From: Herbaspirillum sp. SJZ107
GTDB taxonomy: Bacteria > Pseudomonadota > Gammaproteobacteria > Burkholderiales > Burkholderiaceae_D
DNA: 64,000 bases
Reading direction: 5' to 3'
Assembly: GCF_006715485.1 (NCBI RefSeq)
Contig: NZ_VFNH01000003.1
Coordinates: 806,001-870,000, forward strand
In this document: in pieces, positions 42,075 to 50,453 of the stretch
Layout of the letters: the number at the start of each line of letters is the position of its first letter
How positions within the stretch are numbered: the stretch's first letter is position 1
Translations under genes and position numbers: made by a program
The notes under the pieces: model-generated
The model's input: only the letters and a program-made list of their open reading frames with translations
Told to the model about the DNA's origin: nothing
Databases searched by the model: none

Positions 42075-44204
42075 TCAGGACAGCTGGCGCAACTGGCCGA
42101 CCGCGTAACCCTGGGCGTAATCGATGCCGAGTGCGCGCACCGCTGCCAGGGTTTCCGTGTCTTCGACGTATTCGGCCACGGTACGGATGCCCATCACGTG
42201 GCCGACCTCGTTGATGGCTTTGACCAGCGCCCGGTTGATGTCGTTGCCGGCGATGCCGCGGATGAACAGGCCGTCGATCTTGAGGTAGTCGACCGGCAGG
42301 GTGCGCAGGTAGGCGAACGAAGACAGCCCGCTGCCGAAATCGTCGAGCGAGAAATGGCAGCCCAGCGCGCGCAGCGAAGCGATGAATTCCTGGGCCTTGG
42401 GCAGGTTGGCGATGACGGCGGTCTCCGTGATCTCGAAGCACAGCTGGCCGGGATCGATGCCGTGGGCCGCGATTTCGGACTGGATGTGGGCCAGCATGCC
42501 GTCGTCGCCGAGCGAGCTGCCTGACAGGTTGACCGAATACATGGGGGCGTACAGCTGGGCCTTGCGGCTGCCGTCGGCGCGGCGCCGTTCGGCCTGGATA
42601 TGGCGGCAGACGTGGGTGACCACCCAGCGGTCGAGCGGCACGATCAGGTCGTAGCGTTCGGCGGCGGGAATGAAGGCGCCGGGCAGGATCAGGCCGTCGC
42701 CGCTCGCGCCCGGATCGAGGCGGCCGGCGCCGGCGATGCGCAGCAGGACTTCCTGGTGCCCGGCGGCGTGGCCGTTGGCGGCGCCGTTGACGCTGCCGTT
42801 GAGTGCCACGATCGGCTGCGAGAACAGGCGGAACTGGTTCTTTTCCAGCGCCTCGGTCAGGCGCGACACCCAGTGCAGCTCGCCCTGGCGGCGCGCCAGC
42901 ATGGCGTCGCTCTCGCGGTACACGTGCACGCGGTTGCGGCCCTGCTCCTTGGCCATGTAGCAGGCCTGGTCGGCGGCGATCAGGAGTTCCGTCATCGATT
43001 TACTGTGCTCGCTGATCTCGACCATGCCGATCGAGACCCCGATCTCGAACACGCGTTCGCCCCAGACGAAGCGGAAATCCTTGACCGCCTGGCGCAGTTC
43101 GTCGGCCAGCGCCAGCGCGCGCGGCAACGGGCAGAACGACAGGATCACGCCCATCTCGTCGCCGCCCAGCCGCGCCAGCACGTCGCTCTCGCGCATGCGG
43201 CGCTGCAGCAGCTGGGACAAGGTCTGCAGCAGCAGGTCGCCGGCGCCGTGGCCGCAGGTATCGTTGACGATTTTAAAGCGGTCGAGGTCCATGTACAGCA
43301 GCGCGTGATGGTGGCCGTGGTCCTTGGCGCTGCGCAGCGCATCGGCCACCGCCACCTCGAAGGCGCGCCGGTTGATCAGACCGGTCAGCGGATCGTGCGA
43401 TGCCTGCCAGCTGAGCTGGTGCGCCAGCTTGCGTTCGTGGGTGACGTCGTGCAGCACCACCACCGCGCCCAGCACCGTGCCGTCGCGGCCCCAGATCGGT
43501 GCCGAGGAATCCTCGATGGCCATGCGCCGGCCGTCGCGCGCCAGCAGCTGGGCATGCGAGCTCACGCCGACGGCATGCCGTTCGCGCAGGCAGCGGTGTA
43601 CCGGGTTTTCCATCTCGCTGCCGTCGGCCTCGTCCAGCAGCCGCACCACGTGGGCGACGTCGATGCCGGCGGCCTGCTCGCCGTTCCAGCTGGTGAGTTC
43701 CTCGGCGACCCGGTTCATGAAGCGCACGCGCCCGCGCGCATCGGTGGCGATCACGCCGTCGCCGATCGAGCCGAGCGTCACTTCGGCCAGCTCCTTCTGT
43801 TCGGCCAGCTCGGCTTCCTGCTGCTTGCGTGGCGAATCATCCCAGATCAGGCCGAGCGTGCGCACGGGAATCCCATCCTCGTAGACGGCCATGCCGCGGC
43901 AGCCGATCCAGCGCACCATGCCGTCCGGCATCAGCACGCGGTATTCGCAATGGTAGGGAGCGCCCTGGTCGACGCGCAGCTGCATGTACTGAACCAGGTG
44001 TGCGCGTTCGTCCGGATGGACCCGCGCCAGGAAGTCGAGATAGTGTTGCTGCTGCTCGACCGGGGCCAGGCCGATCAGCGCGGCACCGTCGGGCGACCAC
44101 GAGACGATGCCGTCGGTGACCTTGCTGTCGACGACCGTGGCATCCCAGGTCGACATCCGCGCCGCACCGAGAGCCAGGTGCAGGCGCAAGCGGGTTTCCT
44201 GCAT
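42075..44204 (-). CDS. PAS-PAS-GGDEF-EAL cyclic-di-GMP protein
   Basis: Two PAS domains (about residues 25-135 and 145-270) precede a GGDEF domain whose signature reads RLGGDEM, with the inhibitory I-site RESD five residues before it, and then an EAL domain. The EAL signature reads EVLLR, but other catalytic residues are present: NLSGSSL, ITETAV, LDDFGSGLSSF, LKIDGLF, AEYVED and AQGYAVG. It thus could make or degrade c-di-GMP; phosphodiesterase activity looks intact. A Gly/Ala/Asn insert (NGSVNGAANGHAAGH) sits just before EVLL. AAGGAGGAGG precedes the ATG. Confidence 0.93.
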   Translation of the reverse strand: MQETRLRLHLALGAARMSTWDATVVDSKVTDGIVSWSPDGAALIGLAPVEQQQHYLDFLARVHPDERAHLVQYMQLRVDQGAPYHCEYRVLMPDGMVRWIGCRGMAVYEDGIPVRTLGLIWDDSPRKQQEAELAEQKELAEVTLGSIGDGVIATDARGRVRFMNRVAEELTSWNGEQAAGIDVAHVVRLLDEADGSEMENPVHRCLRERHAVGVSSHAQLLARDGRRMAIEDSSAPIWGRDGTVLGAVVVLHDVTHERKLAHQLSWQASHDPLTGLINRRAFEVAVADALRSAKDHGHHHALLYMDLDRFKIVNDTCGHGAGDLLLQTLSQLLQRRMRESDVLARLGGDEMGVILSFCPLPRALALADELRQAVKDFRFVWGERVFEIGVSIGMVEISEHSKSMTELLIAADQACYMAKEQGRNRVHVYRESDAMLARRQGELHWVSRLTEALEKNQFRLFSQPIVALNGSVNGAANGHAAGHQEVLLRIAGAGRLDPGASGDGLILPGAFIPAAERYDLIVPLDRWVVTHVCRHIQAERRRADGSRKAQLYAPMYSVNLSGSSLGDDGMLAHIQSEIAAHGIDPGQLCFEITETAVIANLPKAQEFIASLRALGCHFSLDDFGSGLSSFAYLRTLPVDYLKIDGLFIRGIAGNDINRALVKAINEVGHVMGIRTVAEYVEDTETLAAVRALGIDYAQGYAVGQLRQLS

Positions 44205-44267
44205 GACGCAGCCTCCTCCTTTTGCCTTGGAGTCGGCGCGCCCGGAAAGGTTCTTTTCAGTACAAGG

Positions 44268-45200
44268 TCAGTGCTTGCCGCGCAGGCGCTGCACCAATGT
44301 CACCACCAGCAGTACCACGGCGCCGACGACGACGCCGGCCACGGCATCGATCACGGTCGGGGTGACCGCCGCCAGCAGGCCGCCGACCGCCGGCACGCCG
44401 GACACCGCGTGGGCCGCGCTCTCGGCCAGGTGGTGCAGTGGTTCCACTGCGTGGCCGATGATGCCGCCGCCGACCATGAACATGGCCACCGTGCCGATCA
44501 CCGACAGCGCTTTCATGAGGCGCGGCGCCGCCGCCAGCAGCAGGTTGCCGAGGCCGCGCGCGAGGGCGCCGCTCTTCTTGCTCAGCCACAGGCCGACGTC
44601 GTCCATCTTGACGATCGCCGCTACCAGGCCGTACACGCCGACCGTCATCGCGATGGCAACTGCGACCAGCGCCGCGACCTGGGCGCCGAAGCTGGCGCCG
44701 CCTTCGTTGACGACGCCGAGCGCGATCACGATGATTTCCGCCGACAAAATAAAGTCGGTGCGCACCGCGCCCTTGATCTTGTCCTGCTCGACCGTACGCA
44801 TGTCGGCGCCGGCGGCCAGCGCCGTGACCAGTTCTTCCTCATGCGCGGCATCCTCGGATGCGCTGTGCATGTATTTGTGGGCCAGCTTCTCGAAACCCTC
44901 GAAGCATAGATAGGCGCCGCCCAGCATCAGCAGCGGCGTGATCGCCTGCGGCAGGAAGGCCGAGATCGCCAGCGCGGCCGGTACCAGGATCGCCTTGTTG
45001 CGCAGCGAACCGAGCGCCACCGACCACACCACCGGCAGTTCGCGGTCGGCATTCACGCCGGTGACCTGCTGGGCATTCAGGGCCAGGTCGTCGCCCAGCA
45101 CACCGGCGGTTTTCTTGGCCGCCACTTTGCTCATCAGGGCGACGTCGTCGAGCACGCTGGCGATATCGTCGATCAACGCTAGTAAACTTCCTGCAGCCAT
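44268..45200 (-). CDS. DUF808-family integral membrane protein (YedI-like)
   Basis: The 310-residue protein has the DUF808 start AGSLLALIDDIASVLDDVALM followed (residues 30-60) by KVAAKKTAGVLGDDLALNAQQ, then several hydrophobic segments (PLLMLGGAYLCFEGFEKL, DFILSAEIIVIALGVV, AALVAVAIAMTVGVYGLVA). GGAGG lies 7 bases before ATG 45200; an upstream ATG in frame is unsupported. Function is unknown. Confidence 0.9.
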   Translation of the reverse strand: MAAGSLLALIDDIASVLDDVALMSKVAAKKTAGVLGDDLALNAQQVTGVNADRELPVVWSVALGSLRNKAILVPAALAISAFLPQAITPLLMLGGAYLCFEGFEKLAHKYMHSASEDAAHEEELVTALAAGADMRTVEQDKIKGAVRTDFILSAEIIVIALGVVNEGGASFGAQVAALVAVAIAMTVGVYGLVAAIVKMDDVGLWLSKKSGALARGLGNLLLAAAPRLMKALSVIGTVAMFMVGGGIIGHAVEPLHHLAESAAHAVSGVPAVGGLLAAVTPTVIDAVAGVVVGAVVLLVVTLVQRLRGKH

Positions 45201-45422
45201 TGGCCTACCTCCAAATGTCAATATGGCCACATCTTAACCGACATGCATCGCCCCCTTGCACACGCTTCGGGCGTCATGCGTGCACGCGCCTGAGACGCTT
45301 TATTTGCGTTTCATCCCCGCAAATCTGCAACTCGTCGCTTTCCACGCCGCCATGGGGAGCGAATACGTATAGTTGGACCATCGGCTGCGGTGCAGCAGCC
45401 TTTACCGACCAAAGGAGATGCA

Positions 45423-45623
45423 ATGAACAGCAATGTCGACCTGCCGACCGCACCCCGCCGCCGCACCCGTCCGCCGAAGCGCAAGACCCGCATCACCATC
45501 TACCTGGATGACGAGGTGCTGGACGAGTTCCGCTCACGCGCCGAGCGCACCGGGACCGGCTACCAGACGCTGATCAATGCTGCCCTGCGCGGGCGCCTCG
45601 AGGGGGCCCCGGCCGCCGCTTGA
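45423..45623 (+). CDS. Orphan ribbon-helix-helix / BrnA-like DNA-binding protein
   Basis: The 66-residue protein has a basic N-terminal tail (PRRRTRPPKRK) then a ribbon-helix-helix: TRITIYLDDEVLDEFRSRAE and GTGYQTLINAALRGRLEG. The GxGYQTLINAxLR pattern is that of BrnA antitoxins. No BrnT toxin gene lies beside it; upstream is divergent DUF808 and downstream is the HU gene. AAAGGAG lies 5-6 bases before the ATG. Confidence 0.85.
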   Translation: MNSNVDLPTAPRRRTRPPKRKTRITIYLDDEVLDEFRSRAERTGTGYQTLINAALRGRLEGAPAAA

Positions 45624-45744
45624 ATGGCCGGCACGGCAGAAACCGCGTCAGTAAAGGGCTTACGGCCGACCCGTAGCCCTGTAGAACATTACATATAGCA
45701 ATTAATTATGCTAATCTTCCGGCTCTTTTACCCCCGGAGGATTT

Positions 45745-46032
45745 ATGAAGAAAGGCGAACTGATCGCTGAATTTGCGAAGCGTACCGAGATGTCGGGTGC
45801 CGCTGCCAACGACGCAGTGAACACCGTCATCGAGATCATCACCGAGCGCCTGAAAAAAGGCGACACGGTCGGGATCACCGGCTTCGGCACCTTCTCGGTC
45901 ACCAAGCGCGCTGCCCGCCAGGGCCGCAACCCGGCCACCGGCGAAGCGATGAAGATCGCTGCGTCGAAGACCCCGCGCTTCGCAGCCGGCGCCACCCTGA
46001 AGGCCGCCGTCAACCCGAAGAAAAAGAAGTAA
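45745..46032 (+). CDS. HU-family DNA-binding protein
   Basis: The 95-residue nucleoid protein has the HU/IHF fold: MKKGELIAEFAKRTEMSG, GDTVGITGFGTFSVTKRAAR, and the DNA-arm motif RQGRNPATGEAMKIAASKTP. The C-terminus ends with KKKK. GGAGG precedes the ATG. The AT-rich 100 bases upstream (AACATTACATATAGCAATTA) look like a promoter. A terminator follows. Confidence 0.93.
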   Translation: MKKGELIAEFAKRTEMSGAAANDAVNTVIEIITERLKKGDTVGITGFGTFSVTKRAARQGRNPATGEAMKIAASKTPRFAAGATLKAAVNPKKKK

Positions 46033-46044
46033 TTGCCGTACCAG

Positions 46045-46087
46045 AGAGGCCGCAACGCACCGATGACCGGGCGTTGCGCCTCTTTTT
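46045..46087 (+). terminator. Rho-independent terminator after HU
   Basis: AGAGGCCGCAACGC and GCGTTGCGCCTCT form a stem with one bulge and a 12-base loop, followed by TTTTT, 12 bases past the HU stop. Confidence 0.85.
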
Positions 46088-46117
46088 CCTTCCTCATTCC
46101 CAGATTCCTTTCCCAGC

Positions 46118-46753
46118 ATGAGCTTCGCCACCTGGATCGCTTTCGTCATCGCCGGCACCCTGATCGCCATTTCTCCCGGTTCGGGCGCGGTGCTGTCGAT
46201 GTCGCACGGCCTCGCCTACGGCGTCCGTAAAGCCAGTGCCACCGTGCTGGGACTGCAGCTCGGCCTGATCCTGGTGCTGGTCATCGCCGGTGCCGGCGTC
46301 GGCTCGCTGCTGCTGGCGTCCGAAGTGGCGTTCACCGTGGTCAAGACCATCGGCGCCCTGTACCTGATCTGGCTCGGCATCGGCCAGTGGCGCGCCAAGG
46401 CGCACGCCACCAACGTGTCGACCGCCGGCATGGCGGCCCACCCGAGCTTCGGCCGGCGCGTGCTGACCGGCTTCCTGACCAACGCCACCAACCCGAAAGG
46501 GATCATCTTCATGGTCGCGGTGCTGCCGAGTTTCATTTCGCCGACGGCGCCGGTGCTGCCGCAGCTGGCGATCCTGGCCGTGACCATGGTCACCATCGAC
46601 GCCACCGTGATGCACGGCTACGCCTTCCTGGCCTCGTCGATGCAGCGTTTTTTCCGCGACGAGCGCGCGGTCAAGGCCCAGAACCGTTTCTTTGGCGGCG
46701 TGCTGATCATGGTCGGCGCCCTGCTGTTCTTCGTCAAGCGCCACGCCGCCTGA
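46118..46753 (+). CDS. LysE/RhtB-family exporter
   Basis: The 211-residue inner-membrane protein has six hydrophobic segments and the RhtB/LysE pattern WIAFVIAGTLIAISPGSGA, GLAYGVRKASATVLG, LYLIWLGIGQWRAKAH and FLTNATNPKGIIFMVAVLP. It probably exports an amino acid such as homoserine, threonine or leucine; the substrate cannot be read from sequence. No strong ribosome-binding site is seen before ATG 46118. It is a second LysE-superfamily gene, not closely related to the one at 31396. Confidence 0.9.
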   Translation: MSFATWIAFVIAGTLIAISPGSGAVLSMSHGLAYGVRKASATVLGLQLGLILVLVIAGAGVGSLLLASEVAFTVVKTIGALYLIWLGIGQWRAKAHATNVSTAGMAAHPSFGRRVLTGFLTNATNPKGIIFMVAVLPSFISPTAPVLPQLAILAVTMVTIDATVMHGYAFLASSMQRFFRDERAVKAQNRFFGGVLIMVGALLFFVKRHAA

Positions 46754-46909
46754 GGCGTCTTTCGCGTGCCGGATCGTGCGGCCGATTGTGCGGTTGCGAC
46801 GGTTTTCGCAACCGTTTGTAACGCACGTTGTCCTTTCGAACGCTCGTGCGTTGTAATCAGGTAGACGCGCTGCGTCCATACAAACAGCAAGCCCGAGCCT
46901 GGAGAGACC

Positions 46910-48985
46910 ATGCGCAACCGAGTCCTACCTTCCCTGACCCTGCTGGCCCTGGCCGGCCTGACTTCGCTGGCGCTGGCCGCCGACCCGGACGATGTCCCGG
47001 CCCAGGTCGGCCGGGTGGCGCTGACCCAGGGCCAGGTCAGCATCGCCGACGACGTCGGCGCCGAAATGATGGCGGCGCAGGTCAACTGGCCGGTTACCTC
47101 GGGCAACATGATCAGTACCGCGCCGGGCGCCCGCACCGAGCTGCGCATCGGCTCGACCTCGATCCGCCTGGACGGCGATTCCTCGCTCGAGATCCTGCAG
47201 CTGGACGACGCCACCCTGCGCCTGCGCCTGCACTACGGCAGCGCCAACATCCGCGTGCGCAACCCGGATCTGCTGCCCGGCTTCGAACTGGCGACGGCGC
47301 AGGCGCGCGTCCAGCTGCAGCAGCCCGGCAGCCTGCGCATCGACGCCGAGCGCGTGCGCGACACCAGCAGCGTGAACGTGTTCGACGGCGTGGCGCTGGT
47401 CGAGGGCGGCGGCTCGCAGCTGACGGTGCGCGCCGGCAAGGGCGCCGATTTCAGCGACGACGACGTACGCACCCTCGCCGCCCAGCGCGACGCCTTCGAC
47501 GACTGGGCGGCCGGGCGCGACCGCATCGAAGAAACCTCGGTCTCGGCGCGCTACGTCGGCACCGAAATGACCGGCTACGAAGACCTCGACCGCTACGGCA
47601 GCTGGAGCACCGACGCCGAATACGGCCCGATCTGGCTGCCCACCGTCGCCACCACCTGGGTGCCCTACCGCGACGGCAGCTGGACCTGGCTCGATCCATG
47701 GGGCTGGACTTGGGTCGACAACGCGCCCTGGGGCTATGCGCCCTTCCACTACGGCCGCTGGATCCAGGTGCGCAACCGCTGGGCCTGGGCACCGGGCCGC
47801 CGCGAAGGCCGTCCGGTATGGGCGCCGGCGCTGGTCGGCTGGGTCGGCGGCGCCGGCTGGGATATCACCTTCCGCGACCGCACCCGCGCGCCGGGCTACG
47901 GCTGGTACCCGCTGTCGTGGCACGACCGCTACGTGCCGGGTTACCGCACCTCGGACAACCACCTGCGCTGGCTCAACGGGCACGTGCGCAACGATCCGCG
48001 CGCTGGCCATGAGCGCGACCGCGGCCGCGATTTTCGGCCGCAGGGCTTGACGGTGGTGCCGCAGGACCGCTTCCGCCAGCCGGGCCGGATCAATGTCTCG
48101 CGCGCGCCGATCGCCACCGCGCCGCCGGTGCTGAACACCAACATGGGCGCTGGCGTGCCGCTGGCCAGCGCGCCGCCGGCGCCGCCGAACCGTCCGCAGC
48201 GCGGCGAGCGGCCGGGCTGGGAGCGCCGTGATGGCGACCGTGGGAGCGAGCGCCGCTTCGGTGACCGCGGCGACCGTGGTGAGCGTTTCGAGGGGCGCCG
48301 TGGCGATGAGCGTGCCGACGCCAACCGCATCGATACCGGCCGCGTCGAGCGCGACGGCTTCGTGCGCCAGGGCAGCGGACTGGGGGCGCTGATGTCGCAG
48401 ACGCAGCGGCAGACGCAGTCGGCCCAGGGCCTGTCGGTCGTCAGCCCGCCGCCACGCCAGTCGCCGCAGGCGGGCACCATCGTCAGCCCGCCGCCGCGCC
48501 AGCCGGCGCCGGCGCCGATCACGACCGTGCCGCCGCAGGGCGTGATGCAGCCGGGCCAGATCGAGGGCCGTGTTGATCAACGCAGCGATCCCCGTGCCGA
48601 GTGGCGCAGCCAGGGCTGGCAGCGTTCGGACCGGCGCGAGCAGATGGAAGAACTGCGCCGCAACCGGCCGGCGCAGAGCGCACCGGTCCAGGCGATACCC
48701 GCGCCGGCGCAACCGGTGCTGGAAGCACGCACCGAGCCGCGTTTCGAGCAGCGCCCCGAGCGCGGCCACCGCGGCGACGGCGAGCGTCCGCAGCGCTTCA
48801 CACCGCCGCCGGCAGCGCCCGCCCCCGCCCCGGCCGCCGTGGCGCCGGCGCCGCGTGCGGCCATGCCGGCACCGCCGCCGGTGGCGGCCGCGCGCCCTGC
48901 TCCGCCACCTGCAGCGGTCCAGCGCGCCGATGCCGGCCAGCGTGCGCATGGCGAGGCGCGCGGGCGGGACCAGCGCGAGCGCTGA
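46910..48985 (+). CDS. FecR/DUF6600-domain secreted protein with Pro/Arg-rich tail
   Basis: A signal peptide (about residues 1-23, ending LALAA) is followed by a FecR-like beta domain (RTELRIGSTSIRLDGDSSLE, LHYGSANIRVRNPDLL). From about residue 220 comes a Trp-rich DUF6600 region: DLDRYGSWSTDAEYGPIWLP, YRDGSWTWLDPWGWTWVDN, WGYAPFHYGRWIQ. The last 320 residues are low-complexity: Arg/Asp-rich, two SPPPRQ repeats, then Pro/Ala runs. GGAGA precedes the ATG. It is probably exported to the periplasm or surface. Function is unknown. Confidence 0.85.
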   Translation: MRNRVLPSLTLLALAGLTSLALAADPDDVPAQVGRVALTQGQVSIADDVGAEMMAAQVNWPVTSGNMISTAPGARTELRIGSTSIRLDGDSSLEILQLDDATLRLRLHYGSANIRVRNPDLLPGFELATAQARVQLQQPGSLRIDAERVRDTSSVNVFDGVALVEGGGSQLTVRAGKGADFSDDDVRTLAAQRDAFDDWAAGRDRIEETSVSARYVGTEMTGYEDLDRYGSWSTDAEYGPIWLPTVATTWVPYRDGSWTWLDPWGWTWVDNAPWGYAPFHYGRWIQVRNRWAWAPGRREGRPVWAPALVGWVGGAGWDITFRDRTRAPGYGWYPLSWHDRYVPGYRTSDNHLRWLNGHVRNDPRAGHERDRGRDFRPQGLTVVPQDRFRQPGRINVSRAPIATAPPVLNTNMGAGVPLASAPPAPPNRPQRGERPGWERRDGDRGSERRFGDRGDRGERFEGRRGDERADANRIDTGRVERDGFVRQGSGLGALMSQTQRQTQSAQGLSVVSPPPRQSPQAGTIVSPPPRQPAPAPITTVPPQGVMQPGQIEGRVDQRSDPRAEWRSQGWQRSDRREQMEELRRNRPAQSAPVQAIPAPAQPVLEARTEPRFEQRPERGHRGDGERPQRFTPPPAAPAPAPAAVAPAPRAAMPAPPPVAAARPAPPPAAVQRADAGQRAHGEARGRDQRER

Positions 48986-49316
48986 GCCATCCAGTTCACT
49001 GGGCCTTCGCGGCACCTGCGAAGATCATCAAAGCCTTGCCGTGGAAACGCGACAAGGCTTTTTTGTTTGCGCTAGGAAATATATTTGCTCCAAATCTGCC
49101 AGTTATTCAGCATATGTATTATAAATAAGTTGTTATTTTAGAAATTATATACCAAAAATTACATGCAAACAGAACAAGCGAAACAAAAGAAAAAACCTGA
49201 AAATACAGTAAAAAAGAAATAACCAAAGGAATCGAAACGCCTCGACCAGCCTTCCCGGCGCCCTGCCAACGCCGTGTCCCGAGTTTGGCTACAATGCACT
49301 TTTAAATGGAGCGGCC
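48986..49316. other. 331-base intergenic region with terminator and AT-rich island
   Basis: After the terminator at 49031 the sequence from about 49063 to 49230 is strikingly AT-rich in a GC-rich genome. It contains a 19-codon lysine-rich frame (ATG 49163 to TAA 49222) without a ribosome-binding site; I do not call it a gene. The last 50 bases include TACAAT (49290-49295), a possible -10 for ybeD. Confidence 0.6.
49031..49065 (+). terminator. Rho-independent terminator
   Basis: AAAGCCTTG and CAAGGCTTT form a 9-bp stem whose right arm runs into TTTTT, 46 bases after the FecR/DUF6600 stop. Confidence 0.88.
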
Positions 49317-49583
49317 ATGGACCCCAAAGAATCCCTCATCGAATACCCCAGCGATTTCCCGATCAAGGTGATGGGCGCCACGCATGACGCCTTTGCCGAC
49401 ACCATCCACGAAGTGATCCTCGTCCACGATCCGGAGTTCCACAAAGGCAAGATGGAAGTCCGCCCGTCGGGCAAGGGCAACTACACGAGCCTGACCGTGA
49501 CCGTGCGCGCCACCAGCCGCGAGCAGCTGGATGCCCTGTATACCGCCCTGTCCGGCCACCCGATGGTCAAGATCGTGCTGTAA
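49317..49583 (+). CDS. ybeD: DUF493 (YbeD-like) protein
   Basis: The 88-residue protein matches the YbeD/DUF493 family: ESLIEYPSDFPIKVMG, HKGKMEVRPSGKGNYTSLTV and a C-terminal HPMVKIVL. Its fold is ACT-like in E. coli. It commonly precedes lipB, as here, and a regulatory link to lipoate metabolism is suggested by this conserved order. GGAG lies 5 bases before the ATG. Confidence 0.93.
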   Translation: MDPKESLIEYPSDFPIKVMGATHDAFADTIHEVILVHDPEFHKGKMEVRPSGKGNYTSLTVTVRATSREQLDALYTALSGHPMVKIVL

Positions 49584-49642
49584 CAGCGCAACGTCTCATC
49601 TGCCCGGCCAAGCAAAGGCGGGCACAGGAAATGCGGCTGGCT

Positions 49643-49648
49643 TATAAT
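49643..49648 (+). promoter_or_regulatory. Candidate -10 element before lipB
   Basis: TATAAT lies 31 bases before ATG 49680 and overlaps the alternative in-frame ATG at 49647. This speaks for the downstream start of lipB. No convincing -35 element is visible. Confidence 0.4.
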
Positions 49649-49679
49649 GACGGGGCAGCCCATTTCCCTTCTAAATTCC

Positions 49680-50432
49680 ATGCAAGCGAATCGTCCCGCC
49701 GCTCCGGTCGTTGGCAGCCCCTTCATTGGTGGCCCGATCATCCGCGAGCTTGGCCGTGCCGACTACGAGAGCGTCTTCGCCGACATGCGCGCGTTTACCG
49801 ATGCGCGCACGCCGGAGACGCGCGACGAGTTGTGGATCGTCGAGCACCCGCCGGTGTTCACCCTCGGCCTCGGTGCCGACCGCGGCCACCTGCTGAGCGG
49901 ACCCGGCGTCCCGGCGCACGATGTGCCCGTGGTGCAGACCGACCGCGGCGGCGAAGTGACCTACCACGGACCGGGCCAGGTCGTGATCTACCTGTTGATG
50001 GACCTGCGCCGCAACAAGCCCGGCGGCAAGCTGTATGCGCGCCAGTTCGTGAACAAGATCGAGCAGGCGGTCATCGATGTGCTGGCGGCGTATAATCTGG
50101 CGGGTGAACGCGTCGAAGGCGCGCCCGGCATCTACATCGCCGAAGGTCCACGCCGTGGGGCCAAGATCGCCGCGCTGGGCCTGAAAGTGCGCGGCAACGG
50201 CTGCACCTACCACGGCGTCTCGCTGAACGTGGCGATGGACCTGTCTCCTTTTACATGGATTAACCCGTGCGGCTATTCCGGACTGGCTACCGTGGACATG
50301 CGCACCATGGGCGTGGAAGCGCCGCTGGCCGATGTCCAGCAGGCCCTGGCGCATGCCCTGGTGCGGCACCTGGCAACCACCGAGGCGGTCTCCACGCCGG
50401 CACCTGAAGCTGCAACGATCAACTCCAACTGA
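49680..50432 (+). CDS. lipB: Octanoyltransferase LipB
   Basis: LipB moves octanoyl from acyl carrier protein to lipoyl domains of 2-oxoacid dehydrogenases and the glycine cleavage system. Conserved motifs are ELWIVEHPPVFTLGLGAD, DRGGEVTYHGPGQ (with the catalytic region) and GAKIAALGLKVRGNGCTYHG, which carries the catalytic Lys and Cys. ATG 49647 is also in frame, but neither start has a clear ribosome-binding site and a TATAAT overlaps the earlier one. The protein is 250 aa, with an Ala/Pro tail at the end. It is followed by lipA. Confidence 0.93.
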   Translation: MQANRPAAPVVGSPFIGGPIIRELGRADYESVFADMRAFTDARTPETRDELWIVEHPPVFTLGLGADRGHLLSGPGVPAHDVPVVQTDRGGEVTYHGPGQVVIYLLMDLRRNKPGGKLYARQFVNKIEQAVIDVLAAYNLAGERVEGAPGIYIAEGPRRGAKIAALGLKVRGNGCTYHGVSLNVAMDLSPFTWINPCGYSGLATVDMRTMGVEAPLADVQQALAHALVRHLATTEAVSTPAPEAATINSN

Positions 50433-50453
50433 CACCCTTTGGGGCAAGAGCAA

